Shown here one piece after another: positions 21,621 to 33,289 of a stretch of DNA of 64,000 nt. A model generated the notes under the pieces. That model searched no databases and was not told where the DNA came from. It saw only the letters and a program-made list of their open reading frames with translations. Where the stretch lies: NCBI GenBank assembly GCA_024734495.1, contig JALMQS010000903.1, positions 1 through 64,000 on the forward strand. Direction: 5' to 3'. Each line of letters opens with the position of its first letter. Positions within the stretch are counted from its first letter, which is position 1. Source of the stretch: Forficula auricularia (taxonomy: Eukaryota > Arthropoda > Insecta > Dermaptera > Forficulidae). Made by a program: the position numbers and the translations under genes.

Positions 21621-22979
21621 TAAAAGTGAATAAGTTGTCGTAAGCAATCATAGACGAAAGAATAGTTGACATGTCGAAAGTTTCAGCGATTTTCGTTTAT
21701 TAATATAACTTTCTTTTACTCAGACTTCTTATGCATTAATTAAAAAAATGAAATTAGGTTTAAATAGAAAATATTCAGGCATTTTTTACAATTGTTTTTT
21801 TTTAGATGTTTGTTAATTATACCGAAGTGTTGACTGCATTGGGGCGGGAGATGGGGGTTGCTTGCTACTCAGCAAATTTTAATAATAGAGTTTAATTAAA
21901 TTAAAAAAAAAAAACACCTTGCCTAGAGCTTGGAGTTTGGTATTAATTTTTAAACATCCATTCAGTTGCGAGTTAACACCTTTTTCCCAATTAAGAACTC
22001 GTTCACTGAGGACGCCGCGCCGGCTAAAAACGAGACCAAGTTTCTATTCAACTTTTCCACTCATATTCCTGTCGCTCGCTCTTTATAGCCATCATAAAAT
22101 AACGAACATTCCAGGGTAAATATGGCGGCTTTTATAACACCTACTCTAAAACTTTGATCAAAACTATTATTCTATCCTGTTACAATTACAATCATCCAAG
22201 AGTTGACTGTTAAAAGAATAATTACTATATGCATAGACATTCACTTGTCTATTCCTTTGGGATGGGAGCGACATGACTGATTTTAATTCAACATTGATTT
22301 TACTCGAGAGGCCTATTCTTTAAACCTGGCTTCCATTTTAATTTATCACAAAAAATCTTTATATTCACTTTTAAAATGCTCTAAAATATCACCATATAAA
22401 ATTCATTTAACATTTATATTATTGTATGTGGTTGGCTTATTTTATAACCCTTCCCAATCCCAGTAGTGTTCCTTGCATTCCATTGGGATTAAAAAGTAAA
22501 AACGCTTAAATGTTGATCTCTGAGAAAAAAGTAATGGATATAAATAATCCTGAAGAATGTATGAAATTGCTAGTATAGACGAAAACTAAATAAATATAAA
22601 ATAAATAGAATTTTTAAAAATATAAATTTATAAATTTTATTAAACCAATTATTTTACATTAATTAATTTATACATTGTATTTTTGCTTCGATTCCGGAGA
22701 TTACTTCTCCACCATCGAGTGTCCTTATTCATCTTTAGTCCTTGTTTTTAATAAGAGGAAAAATCTAATTAGATAAAAAACCTCTTTTCCGATAATCATT
22801 TCAATTCCATTATTCCCCAATCAAGTCGATTGGTTCTCCTCCCAATTCATCACCATCCACGCCAATTCTTTTTAAAAATAAAATTATTTTATTCAAGTTT
22901 GGATAATTAATAAAAATATAAAAGAAAAAGTTGATTTAAGGTTCAGCTTTAATTATTATATAGTTTATAAAGTTAGAGT
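21621..22979. other. Unassigned stretch
   Basis: No gene supported. GACGCCGCGCCGGCTAAAAA near 22010 is locally GC-rich but has no recognised structure. AT-rich elsewhere. Confidence 0.45.
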
Positions 22980-23245
22980 CTTCATCATCAGTATTTTTAA
23001 TTAGAATATTTATAAATCCCATGGGTTCAAATACTCGATTATATCTATTCTATTGTAGATGACCAGCTTACTATTATAATAAAATAAATTTATCTAAATC
23101 CAAACGGGTATTTGAATCCATGAGAAATAACATATAATATATATATAATATATATAATACATATAATATATTTAATTCTTATTAAAAAGACTGATGATGA
23201 AGATCAAACCTTAGGAACTATAGTCTCTAATAAATACATTTTATA
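22980..23245. repeat. Foldback family A, degraded hammerhead-like pair
   Basis: CTTCATCATCAG (minus core at 22985-22991) and GACTGATGATGAAG (plus, 23190-23203) face each other. The plus copy keeps the stem III palindrome ACUAUAGU followed by C, but GAAA is now GGAA. The spacer has an ATATATA run. Probably inactive. Confidence 0.5.
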
Positions 23246-23542
23246 TATATCTTGAAAACAGATCCTACAATTTCGATGAAAATCGCGTCTAAGGTGGTTT
23301 TAGGTCGACAATTCGATCTGTTATAATCTCATTTTCCGGTATAACTTTAATTTGATTAGTTTTCTCTTAGTTAAAGTAATTATTCTCATGTGTGTCAATA
23401 AAAATTTAGTATAATTTACTTTTTTGTTATTTAATTTGATTAATTAATTGTTTTTTTAATTTTAAAACCCACTAATAGTTGATTACTAATATTATTATAC
23501 ATTAAAATTGGGAAATTCATTTAATTAGATAACTGCTTCAAT

Positions 23543-23703
23543 GGGGGTCGGGTTAGGCCAGCGGCTAGCGTACAAGCCTGCTAATCAAGTAGACCCGGGT
23601 TCGAATCCGACTCGAGGCAACCGGCTAAAAATCTGATCCCTAAATAGAAGTAATAATTTAATAATAGTATCGTATATTGGCTGATGACTAGAAGGGCCGA
23701 AAA
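23543..23703 (+). mobile_element. tRNA-derived SINE, type 1, with target duplication
   Basis: A-box-like TTAGGCCAGCGG, B-box GGGTTCGAATCC, body CCGGCTAAAAATCTGATCC, tail near GGCCGAAAA. Flanked by 12-bp repeats AACTGCTTCAAT (23531-23542) and AACTACTTCAAT (23704-23715), one mismatch. Confidence 0.8.
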
Positions 23704-23839
23704 AACTACTTCAATAAATTGTTAATTAATTAAAAGAAAAATCATTAATTAGAGGCATTGAAGATGTAGATGTAGAATTGAACTCTGAATTATTGGAAAG
23801 GTTTACCCAAAGATAATAAAAAAAAAAAATTCCAAATAA

Positions 23840-23940
23840 AAGAGCTTATTAGAATGTCATTTTCATCCCCTTAAAAAACCCAACGATTCGGAGGATCGTC
23901 TCCTTCTTCTAGGTTTAAAAGGGCCAACGAAAAAAACCTC
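23840..23940 (-). repeat. Degraded hammerhead-like remnant
   Basis: On the minus strand, AGAAGAAGGAGACGATCCTCC is followed by GAATCG where an active copy has GAAACG. Related to the GGGCTGCC-family motif at 52.2-52.4 kb. Confidence 0.4.
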
Positions 23941-23984
23941 CCTGTATATCAATATTATTTTTATCAGCAATTAAGTTTGAAACT

Positions 23985-24199
23985 GGGGATTCGGGGTGGC
24001 CGAGCTGGCTAAGGCACTGGGCCCGCTTCAGTATCGTTGATGACGATGTTCAAGCGGGAGGCCCGGGTTCGAGCCTGGCTAGCATACAAAAATTTCGACG
24101 GGCTAAAACTCGGCTCCCTTACTAACCCTACTAACACTTTACTAATGTGCTGTCTAAATGGGCTTTGTTCTTGTTCCCAGTGACAATAAATAAAAAAAA
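23985..24199 (+). mobile_element. tRNA-derived SINE, type 2, with perfect target duplication
   Basis: The head has GGTGGCCGAGCTGGCTAAGG (A-box), a long variable-arm-like segment as in tRNA-Leu/Ser, and B-box GGGTTCGAGCC. The body includes ACTAACCCTACTAACACT and the tail is A-rich. Perfect 12-bp duplication AAGTTTGAAACT at 23973-23984 and 24200-24211. The inverted copy is at 47807-48026. Confidence 0.85.
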
Positions 24200-24451
24200 A
24201 AGTTTGAAACTTTGTGTATTGATTAATGATGTCTGAAGCAGGTTAAAACGTTGAAAAAAAATTGTTTCGTTAATCGTATGCATATTTATAATTAATTGTT
24301 AGCTGGAATCCAATAAATACATCTTATTTGGAAATGTAATAATTTTTTTTCAATATCCTTGGGCTGCCTTCCATTATTTTCCAATTAATAATAAAACAAA
24401 AAATTACCGAGGAACGATAAAATAAAATAATACAAAATGTATCTTTTATTA

Positions 24452-24790
24452 ACCGACTTCAAAAAAGGAGGAGGTTCTCTATTCGACTGAATTTTTTTTT
24501 TTTTTTTGTGCCTATGTTACCTCATATCTCCGCCAATTCTCAACCGATTTTGAAATTTTTTTTTGCATTCGGTCCAGTCTAGCTTCCGATTGGTCCCATT
24601 TTTTTTCGTTTTTTTTTTCATAGGTATTAGACCTTTTTTATTAGGTTTGTTTAGACCTAACCTCTTTGTTTATGAACCGATTTCGATGGTTCTTTTTTTA
24701 TCCGATAGGGGGTGTCTTGGGGATGGTGTCATATTAATTTGATCAAGTTCTGATGATATGATCACTATTAATAACATCACTAAAAAGAGA
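24452..24790 (+). repeat. Dispersed CCGACTTCAAAAAAGGAGGAGG-type repeat
   Basis: Begins with AACCGACTTCAAAAAAGG and includes CCTCATATCTCCGCCAATTC, a sequence I recognise as a widespread insect genomic repeat, notably in Lepidoptera. No coding sequence. Confidence 0.5.
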
Positions 24791-25189
24791 AAAATAAAAT
24801 AATTTTTAAGAAAAAAATAAAAACCGACTTCAAAAAATTAAATGCAACAAATAAAATACACTAAAAGGTATAAAATAATTATTATCTTATTTAGTTACAA
24901 CTAAACGACGAAATATTAACATGAAATTACTTTTTGAAGTTGGTGCCAAACATATACCTTTTATGAATCGCACTCGACGGATCTTACTTAGTACGTTTGG
25001 AGGGTATGCTCGCTTATAGGTATAGTTTGTTTGGCACCGACTTCAAAAAGTAATTTCATGTTAATATTTCGTCGTTTAGTTGTAACTAAATAAGATAATA
25101 ATTATTTTATACCTTTTAGTGTATTTTATTTGTTGCATTTAATTTTTGAAGTCGGTTTTTATTTTTTCTTAAAAATTATTTTATTTTAT
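24791..25189. mobile_element. Large near-perfect hairpin element
   Basis: Arms of about 170 bp (24791-24961 and 25019-25189) are nearly exact reverse complements around a 57-bp loop, with AAAACCGACTTCAAAAAAT near the outside and AAGTTGGTGCCAAACAT near the loop. The high arm identity suggests a recent origin or gene conversion between arms. Confidence 0.75.
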
Positions 25190-25965
25190 AGTATATAAAA
25201 ACTGAAAATAGTCTTTTAGAAGCGTCTTACAAATGCTCATCAAACGTGAGCTTTCTCTAATAAATTTGAGAAATAATAGCAACTGATTTGGACAGAAAAG
25301 CCAGAGAGACGATAAGAAAAGCCAGGCAGAGAGTGCGGTAAATACCGACCTTGGTCGTCTTTCATCTGTCAAAATTGCGTTCGAGGCTGTCGAATTGAAC
25401 TTTTGAGCCACCACAGAGAGAGGAAGTTTCTTAATAACGGGAATCAAGTTTTTTTTTAACTAAAGTAACCACACTGATCTTGTCATCCTTCTTCTCTTTT
25501 TTTCCTTCTTTCGTTCCCTTTTCTTTGTCTATCTAACTATTCACTTGATAGTATTTTCAGACGACCCCTATCTACTATATACCAAACAGAAAGCTATTTT
25601 TTTCCTTTAGGATAGAATTGATTTAATTGAAATTACTTTTTTTATATGCTTAAATTTAATTGAAAAGATTTTGTTTTGCAGAGTTGTTGATTCATAGATA
25701 GAAATCAATGAGTTGTCCTCTTATTGTCAAAAGGAATTTATTTAAATCCAAAGGGGTATTTGAATTCATGGGAAATAACAGATAAAATTTATATAATTAA
25801 AAAGATTGGTGATTAAGATCAAACCATTGAAACTATAGGCTCAAATAAATAAATAATATATCTACATGCTTATTTGTATTAAGCAGATGACAATCTCATT
25901 GATTTCTATTTATGCTTTAATTCAGGTCTGATCAACCCGCGACAATATATGACGTACGATTTGTT
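25190..25965. other. Unassigned stretch with family A remnant
   Basis: 25680-25925 carries the family A outer flank (GAGTTGTTGATTCATAGAT), a degraded core and GAAACTATAGGCTC (about 25828), and an inverted flank at 25880-25920. The remainder shows no gene. Confidence 0.45.
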
Positions 25966-26600
25966 TTGTTTTTTACTTTCTCCAACGCGAAGCATGGGAG
26001 AAAGTATTGGAATCGCTCTCGCGGCAAGCGTGGCTTCAAAGGGTCCTCAGGTAAAGACTACGGAACCCATAGAGTCTATAGGTTAATTAAGGTCACAAAT
26101 TAAAGTATTCAATGAGATTGAATTTTAGCACGTGACGGTTTTGCCAAAAATTACCTGGAATCTCGTCGAGAGGCCAAAAAGTGCCATTTTTTTTGGAAGT
26201 GCGTGCTGATGGATGGATGTATGTGATGGATGTATGTATGTGTGTGTGTTATCGTTTTTTTCGTCCACGATTTTTTCCACACCTTTGCGCTGATTGAAAT
26301 GAAATTGAAAACCTACCATTAGTTTAACAAAATGAAGCGCTGATTAGTTTTTGGTACATATCGGTCCACAAACATTAGTACTTTATTTCAGTACTTTTTT
26401 AGTTTTTTCTAAATATCTTGAAAATGACTTAACCAATTTTGATGAAATTTAATATCCTAATTAAGTACCTTGGGGACCACAAAAAAGGTTAAATAAAGTT
26501 TTTAGTAAAATTATATTTTAAAGTACTTTACTCAAGAACATATTAATATTTCAAATGAATTTGGATAAAGTTTAGCAACGATCCGTTGAAGTTTATTTAA
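25966..26600 (+). repeat. Dispersed element X
   Basis: A non-coding repeat starting TTTACTTTCTCCAACGCGAA and ending GCAACGATCCGTTGAAGTTT. Includes CAAAGGGTCCTCAGGTAAAG and TTAGCACGTGACGGTTTTGC. Other copies: about 49490-50310 and 59555-60605 (both carrying tandem-array units in their middle) and 63415-64000 (inverted, running off the window). Transposition class unknown. Confidence 0.6.
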
Positions 26601-27393
26601 GGTAGTTGTTTGGCGATAATACTAGCAAAAAGCTAATGCTAGAGTATATAGAACAGACAATAAGGATTCATAATTCATAACATTAAAACTTTTTGCTGTT
26701 TATGTACAACTACTAGCCAATCACGTACGCGTTTGACAAATCTGGGAACATTGTCCGAGCTTGAATATTTTTATCATAGAAATGACAGCTAAAATACATT
26801 ATAAAGGTCGATTTATTAAACAAAAAGTTCTTAATAAGCGAATGAAAGCTGTTGCGATAATGGTTGAATCGAAAAAACGTCAAAAAAGTACTAAAGTTAA
26901 TCCACTTTTTAAGGTTAAATATGTAGGTTAAACGTTGTTATCAGCTTGTTTTTAGTGTAAATTTTTCATTATTTATTCATTATATTTTATACACTTTTTA
27001 GGTTAAATACATGCGTTGTTTTCAGTTTGTTTTTAGTGTAAATTTTTCATCATACATTTATTCATTATTATCTCAGAAACTCTGTTGTAACTAGGAATTA
27101 AAATTTTCTTAAAAATGTAATAGTTATTGTTTAATGTTGATTTAGTTTTTTTATAACAATGGTAAGAAGAGTTTCTTAATTATAATTAAATATGTATGTA
27201 AACTTTCCAATATCCCGTATAGTGCAATGTATAAGAGTCTGAAAAACTCTATCTTTGGAATTTAATATCTCCGGAACTATATTGTTCATAAAATTCGTTT
27301 TGCCACCAATCGATGCAGAAGTATTTAAATAATTATCTCTCTAAATTTCATAAAAATTCTAAGAAACCCCATATGGTGCAACAACTACCTTAA
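26597..27393. mobile_element. TTAA-flanked MITE, family 3
   Basis: About 800 bp between TTAA sites with inverted ends GGTAGTTGTT and AACAACTACC. The termini resemble family 2 (GGTAGTTCTTTCACA), so the two may share a transposase. No coding sequence. The left TTAA lies in the last bases of element X. Confidence 0.55.
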
Positions 27394-28080
27394 ATCGAGT
27401 ATTACACAATGTATTTTAAATTCCATTAAAATTAATTAAAAGAAATAGTAATCCCCATAATTACACAAAGAATAACACAAAAAATAATAATAATAAAATT
27501 CAACAAGAGAAATTGATTTAAAAATAGCCGAAATAAAATGCAAAAATCACACTGATAGACATTGATATTTGTTTGTTATTTTAAAATAAGACTTGAAATA
27601 TTGTTCGATGTATGTGACTTGACTATGAATTTTGATAGTTAAAACTATTTACCTTATGAAAATGACTAAGTATGTGAAATTGATAGTAACCAAAAAGAGG
27701 GGGGGGGGGAGGCGCTTCGCCTGTGTGTTCTAGGTTACGCATTCAAATCGAACGCTCTGAATTGCGGGTTGCATAATTAGGCGTTAAATATTAAAACCTT
27801 ATCTTTTTAAATATCACTAAAATTAAAAAACTAATAATTTTGATAGTTAAAACTATTTTTATTTTATGATTTTTACTATACAAATACGTAAGTATATTTT
27901 GTTGTTAGTTATTCTTTAATGCGTTTTCTTTTCTTATCTGGTTGTGTGTAGTATTGTTTTTTTTCACATTTACACTGATTGAACACTTTCATTGTACCTT
28001 TGTACTCATTTACTAAATACGAAATCCGTTGTAAAGACAGATCACTAAAGAAATTAAAATGATTATTAATAAAATTTAGG
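27394..28080. other. Unassigned AT-rich stretch
   Basis: No gene supported. GTGTGTTCTAGGTTACGCATTC near 27722 partly matches 45765-45800, so an old repeat may be present. A G run lies at about 27700. Confidence 0.4.
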
Positions 28081-28177
28081 GAACGCGGTGTTGGTTTATA
28101 GTGAAACATTGTTAAAATTAAATTAGGTTGGAGTTGGTGGTGTTTCACAAGGAGAAAAATTAAAATACAAAGATTTT

Positions 28178-28240
28178 TTAGTTTACTCTATATATTTCGA
28201 GCTCTTAACTCATCGTCAGGAGAACATTGACTAAAGATAA
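28178..28240 (-). ncRNA. Hammerhead-like ribozyme, AUAUAU type
   Basis: Minus strand: CTGACGA (28213-28219; N7 is C, allowed by the consensus), extra T, stem II GAG/CTC, GAAA (28195-28198), AUAUAU stem III. Confidence 0.6.
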
Positions 28241-28732
28241 CATGATATTTTGAACAGAATTTATTTTAATTTTAATATGATGGACAGTTAAGAATTATCA
28301 GAAGGATGGGATGGCTTTAGAGCCGAAAGAACAGATGTAGGGTGACAAAGGGCTGGAATAAAGAAAAGATATTTATACTTGGAAGTTGCCGAAAATTATG
28401 TATGTGTTATAAAGGAGAGCAGTGTATGGTGGGTTTATTTTTAATTTTAATTTTTTTTTTTTTTTTTAATAGAAAATGAGAGATGAAATTTTCGCTATGC
28501 ACCCTCATTGCATTCCATAGTTTATTGATCTCCTTTATAACACATACACAATTTTCGGCAACTTCCAAGTATAAATATCTTGTCTTTATTCCAGCCCTTT
28601 GTCCCCCTACATCTGTTCTTTCGGCTCTAAAGCCATCCCATCCTTCTGATAATTCTTTCATATTTACACTATGTCATAAATAACTGTCCATCATATTAAA
28701 ATTAAAATAAATTCTGTTCAAAATATCATGTT

Positions 28733-28797
28733 ATCTTTAGTCAATGTTCTCCTGACGATGAGTTAAGAGCTCGAAATATATAGAGTAAACTAAAAAA
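28733..28797 (+). ncRNA. Hammerhead-like ribozyme, AUAUAU type
   Basis: CTGACGA (28752-28758), stem II GAG/CTC, GAAA (28773-28776), AUAUAU (28776-28781), A at H17. Stem I: CUC (28749-28751) with GAG (28783-28785), internal loop, then UUUAGU (28736-28741) with ACUAAA (28789-28794). One of the best supported folds in the window. Confidence 0.7.
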
Positions 28798-29064
28798 TCT
28801 TTGAATTTTAATTTTTCTCCTTGTGAAACACCACCAACTCCAACCTAATTTAAAATGATTATTTTTGGAAATTTTTAGGTCGTCAATGCGGCCCGAGGTG
28901 CGATTTAGATTGACCAGGCCTATTTTAATTTTTAATTTAAATTAGTTTCGTTGTCTTGACCACACATAAAATTCAACCCTTCCCAAATTAATCATATGAT
29001 TAAAATTGCAATACAATTTTCGATCTCATGAAAAATCAAATAACTTCTAAATTTCTTGTTTGTA

Positions 29065-29690
29065 TCTTATAGAATAAACCAGCTGCGAAGCCCGCCTTTA
29101 GCCGAACCGTGACAGATCTATTTGTGAACCCAAAGACCTCATAACCCGTGTGTGAATTTCATCAATATCGTTCGAGCCGTTTTCAAAATAGAAAAAATAT
29201 ACAAAAAAATAAATACTTATACAAATAAATACCATATATATATACATAAACAAACAATTTTTTCTCGTTTAATAAGAGTATATAGATATTTAAATTAAAG
29301 TTTAACTGCCACAATGCGCCAGTAGCTTCACGCTCATAAAATATATATTTTAAATTTTAGTTTTTTAAGAAAAAATAATAGATTTCAATTTAAAATTTAT
29401 TATTTTTAATTAATTTTATTTTAATTATATTTTATTTAAAATTTATCAATGAAAATATTAAAAAAAAATAAAAGTTTTAAATTTAGACCCATATATCTAA
29501 TCGTTGCTAATTCCACCTAGTTACTTACACATTCACGTTTGGGCGCTTTATATATAAGTATAGATATAGATAAATAAACATTATAAGTAGTTTGCGAGGT
29601 TCAATATAGTTACTCTGACAGACGGACAGTCAGATAGACAATGTAGCGAAACTAATAGGGTCTCATTTTACTTTTTAGACAGAACCCTAA
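29065..29690 (+). repeat. Dispersed insect-type repeat
   Basis: Contains CAGCTGCGAAGCCCGCC near 29078, ATTTCATCAATATCGTTCGA and, at 29620-29690, GACAGACGGACAGTCAGATA followed by ACAGAACCCTAAAAA. These are familiar pieces of non-coding repeats common in insect genomes, probably LINE-derived. No open frame. Confidence 0.45.
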
Positions 29691-29890
29691 AAATATAATT
29701 ATCTAAAATGTAGAATTATATAATCGAATTTTGACTTACTTCTTTTGAACTGATATTCTTGAAATTTCCTAAACGTTCCTATTTACGTTGACAATACAAT
29801 TTGTCATCAATTTTAATGATTCAATAGAGAACGTTTTATTTTAAAAACTATTTTCTATTGCCAAAAATCAACAAACTCTAAAGGCGCTTT

Positions 29891-30407
29891 TTAAGGTAGT
29901 TCTTTCACAAATGCAAAAATTCAAGAAGTCTTTGAAACTTGGAATATAAGTCATTAAAAGCATAATAAACAAACTGTTAAAATTTGAAGACGATTTACCA
30001 CACCAAACATGAAATAATTGCAATTAAAAATGAAAGTTTTTACATAGAGTAGATTGGAAAAGAGTGGGAAAATGATCATTATTTTATTTTTTTTCATTGA
30101 AGGACTTTCACCATCTTGATGAAAAACCAATATTTGTTAGAATAATATATTCGGAGTAAATTAAAAAAAAATTGAAATTATTTATCACGTAGATTTGATA
30201 AAAAATAAAAAAAAACATATTTGGGGGATTATTTTTAGTGAAGGGGATATAAGATCAATGGCTTGGAAACAATCCATTCATAAAGAGGATATAGTAGTGT
30301 GAGAAGTACAGTCACGTTAAAAAAACATAACCTAATATTTTAGCACCGTTCATATGTATAGAGTGGTTACGAGGCTAAAACTTTTTGTGTGGAAAGAACT
30401 AACTTAA
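29891..30407 (-). mobile_element. TTAA-flanked MITE, family 2
   Basis: Inverted copy of 7776-8310, about 517 bp, with both ends preserved: TTAAGGTAGTTCTTTCACA on the left and the complementary GAAAGAACTAACTTAA on the right. Confidence 0.7.
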
Positions 30408-30944
30408 AGAGGACCAAAATAAAATATGAGTAAAATATTGCAATTGCGGGTTTTTCAAAAAACAAACAAACAATTTTTGAAATTATACGTGTTTATTGAT
30501 TTAAATAAAAGAGTTTACGTAAAGCAGAATGCCGAACAAACAGCGTAACTGAACAATGAGCACCAACGAACAAAAGAACACGAGCCGGAGGGTTTTTATG
30601 ATATCTGTTATCTGCTCTCTCAGCAATATCTGATACATACATACTATGTATTTGACTCATATTTTCTCATAAGAATATAATATGTTTGTTTATCCCCGTT
30701 AACGAGCGCCCCAAGCAGTTACCAATTCAATAATATTTTAATATATTGAATTACTAATTCTATCTATCTCGAATGGATCTCACCCCTTGAATTTAGCATA
30801 TATCTTAAGCCCTAACAAAATTTTAAAGACTAACTAATATAAAATAAAAATATATTAATAAAAATAACTTTTTAACAAACACGATTTTATTTCAAAATGA
30901 ATTAAAAGATAAAAAATAAATTTAATTGAAAAGATTTTGTTTTT
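30408..30944. other. Unassigned stretch
   Basis: No gene supported. A less AT-rich block at about 30540-30720 (ACACGAGCCGGAGGG, TTAACGAGCGCCCCAAGC) could be part of an LTR, but no paired copy or ends are visible. Confidence 0.35.
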
Positions 30945-31265
30945 CCGAGAGTGTCATAGTTGTTGTCGAGAAATCAACGAGTTTGTCCTCTGCTTTATTC
31001 AAAAAACATTCATATTCTATAAATAAATATATACCTAATAATTTATTTGATTGAGCCTATAGTTTCAAAGGTTTGACCTTCATCATCAGTCTTTTTAATT
31101 AGAAATATTTTATCTTCATCATCATTCTTTTTAATTAAAAATATTTTATCTGTCAGCTCTCATGGGGTCAAATGCCCGATGGATATAGAAAATTCGTTTT
31201 GTTGTCACAGCAATAAGACAGATGATGAAGTACAAACCTTAAAACTATAGCCTCAAATAAATAAT
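30945..31265. mobile_element. Foldback family A copy
   Basis: The outer flank GTTGTCGAGAAATCAACGAG, a minus-strand hammerhead-like motif at 31045-31105, an internal duplication of CTTCATCATCA (31080 and 31116) and a degraded plus-strand partner near 31205-31245. Confidence 0.5.
31045..31105 (-). ncRNA. Hammerhead-like ribozyme, ACUAUAG type
   Basis: Minus strand: CTGATGA (31083-31089), stem II AAGG/CCTT with loop UCAAA, GAAA (31063-31066), then ACUAUAGG, one base off the palindrome ACUAUAGU. Core intact, stem III imperfect. Confidence 0.45.
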
Positions 31266-31282
31266 TTATATATATACCTACA

Positions 31283-31893
31283 TTAGGGTGGTCCTTATTT
31301 TAGGTATTTTCGAATTTTTTACGCAGACAAGGGCTCATATATCACCCAAGTTTCAATTATAACCGTGCCCCCAGAAATGTAAGTTTCCCATCTAAATAAC
31401 ATGGGGATTTTGCCATTGAAAGATCAATTTTTTATGTTCGGCCAAAGTAATGGTTCAAAAAATTTGAAACTCTCTAAAATTTACCCTTATAATAGTAGAT
31501 ATCCCTCATAATTTTTACAGATTTTTAGCAATTATAATTTTGGAGTCTATAACTTAGTAACACTAAGATATTAGAGTATTTTTATCTAGCTGTAACTCCA
31601 AAATTATAATTGCTAAAAATCTGTAAAAATTATGACAGATAGCTACTATAATATGGATAAAGTCTACAGAGTTTCAAATTTTTTGAACCATTGCTTTGGC
31701 CGGAATAACAAATTGATCTTTCAATGCCAAAAACCCCATGTTATTTAGATGAGAAACTTACAATGCTGGGGGCATAGGTTATAATTGAGATAGAGACTTG
31801 AAACTTGGAGAATATTTTATTTTATTTATTTCGAACCATATGAGCCCTTGTCCAGGTAAAAATTCGAAAATACCCAAAATAAGGTCCACCTTA
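31283..31893. mobile_element. Long foldback MITE with TAGGGTGGTCC ends
   Basis: Arms of about 270-300 bp meet near 31553-31589. Outer ends TTAGGGTGGTCCTTATTTTA and complement. Inner arms share CCAAAATTATAATTGCTAAA. Ends are compatible with a Tc1/mariner-type MITE at a TA site. Confidence 0.7.
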
Positions 31894-32812
31894 ATATACA
31901 TATTTATATTTAGTATATGAATGTATGTATTTGGATCAAGCAGAGGAGGACTTCATTGATTTCTCTTAATGAAAATAAATTTTTCATTCAAAATATAGTC
32001 ATAAGTTCATTATGTATATGATTAAATAATAAATCATGGGCGTTTTTTAATTGAAATTTAATTAAAGAAGCCCCGTGCTTCTATTTTTAGTCATGTAAAT
32101 ATGGGATGAGAATTTTTTTAGTACCTACTAAAGAAATATTATTTTCTGCTTTAATGTGCATTTTGAAATAAAAGTGTCTTTTTAAAATATTTTTTTTTAT
32201 TCTTTGAAAATATATCAAATTTAACTGTTTGTTGAAGTTTAATGATATATGTAGGCACTTAAGGAAACTGCACACAACATTAAAAACAAATAAAATAAAA
32301 TTAAGTCTTATTAAACTCGTGAACATCATTCTACTATGTATTACATTCGAGTCTTCCTTCACATTACTTTTCAAGTGTATCAAGTGTAGAACATCTAATA
32401 AAAATAAATTCAAATTAAGTAAATTTTAGTATAAGAAGAGATGTCGTGTTCAGTGATTACAACTTTTTAATAGATTTAAATCCTAATAAATTCTAAATTG
32501 ACAAATTATAAATTACCTGTTCCTTTTTATAAAACCAGTTAAAAAGCCATTACTCTAGTTGTAAATTAATACTACCACCATTTCCAGTAGCTATTCCCTC
32601 AAAAAATTGTATATTTTTTCTTCATAGTCTTGTTAGTTAATGTCTGAAATGTGAAAATAAATCATTTTCAAACAAAATTTTTTCTGATATGTCCAGATAC
32701 CCACCTTAACTTACTAGAGAAAGTAAACTCAGAGAAAGTTCGTCTTGTGGCAAAATGTTTTTATGTACATATTTAGAAAATATATTATAGGTTTTGAAGC
32801 TCCCGAGGTGTT
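31894..32812. other. Unassigned AT-rich stretch
   Basis: GATCAAGCAGAGGAGGACTT near 31934 is the family A outer flank. Otherwise no gene or structure; the 108-codon minus frame at 32087-32413 has no domain. Confidence 0.4.
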
Positions 32813-33283
32813 AGGGATAATTTTTATCTCAACCAAAACATTCTGTGAAAAACAGGCCAAGTTCGAAAAAGTAGTGAAATCTAATGTGCAGCCAAGTTAT
32901 ATTCGCCAAGAATAATTAAGTTGAGAAAATAGTACTTTCAATTAAAATGCATTCTTTCCATTTTAAAGTGACAATATAAGTTTATGGATTCTAAATTTTT
33001 AATTTAGATTATTTTCATGAAACTTGGCTGTTCACAAATTTAGTTCATTAAACCTTACAGTATAATTCGTGAACAGTCAAGTTTCATGAAAATAATCTAA
33101 ATTAAAAATTTAGAATGCATAAATTGTAGATTGTCATTCAAAATGGAAAGAATCGATTTTAATTGAAAGTACTATTTCTCAACTTAATTATTCTACGAAT
33201 TTAACTTGGCTGTACAGTAGATTTCACTACTTTTTCGAACTTAGCCTGTTTTTTCACATAATGTTTTGGTTGGGATTTATCTG
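32813..33283. mobile_element. Foldback MITE
   Basis: Arms of about 220 bp (32813-33040 and 33070-33283), reverse complements including AACCAAAACATTCTGTGAAA, TTTCGAA and TCATGAAACTTGGCTGTTCA. Around 10 percent divergence between arms by eye. No ribozyme core. Confidence 0.7.
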
Positions 33284-33289
33284 CTTTTT

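Larger units (their letters stand above)
28081..28860. mobile_element. Foldback family B with hammerhead-like pair, long arms
   Basis: Arms of about 330 bp (28090-28420 and 28529-28858), reverse complements around a 108-bp centre. The flank box GGTGTTGGTTTATAGTGAAA (about 28087) lies on the left only. The arms carry paired motifs at 28178-28240 (minus) and 28733-28797 (plus). Open frames on either strand in the arms show no recognisable domain. Confidence 0.75.
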
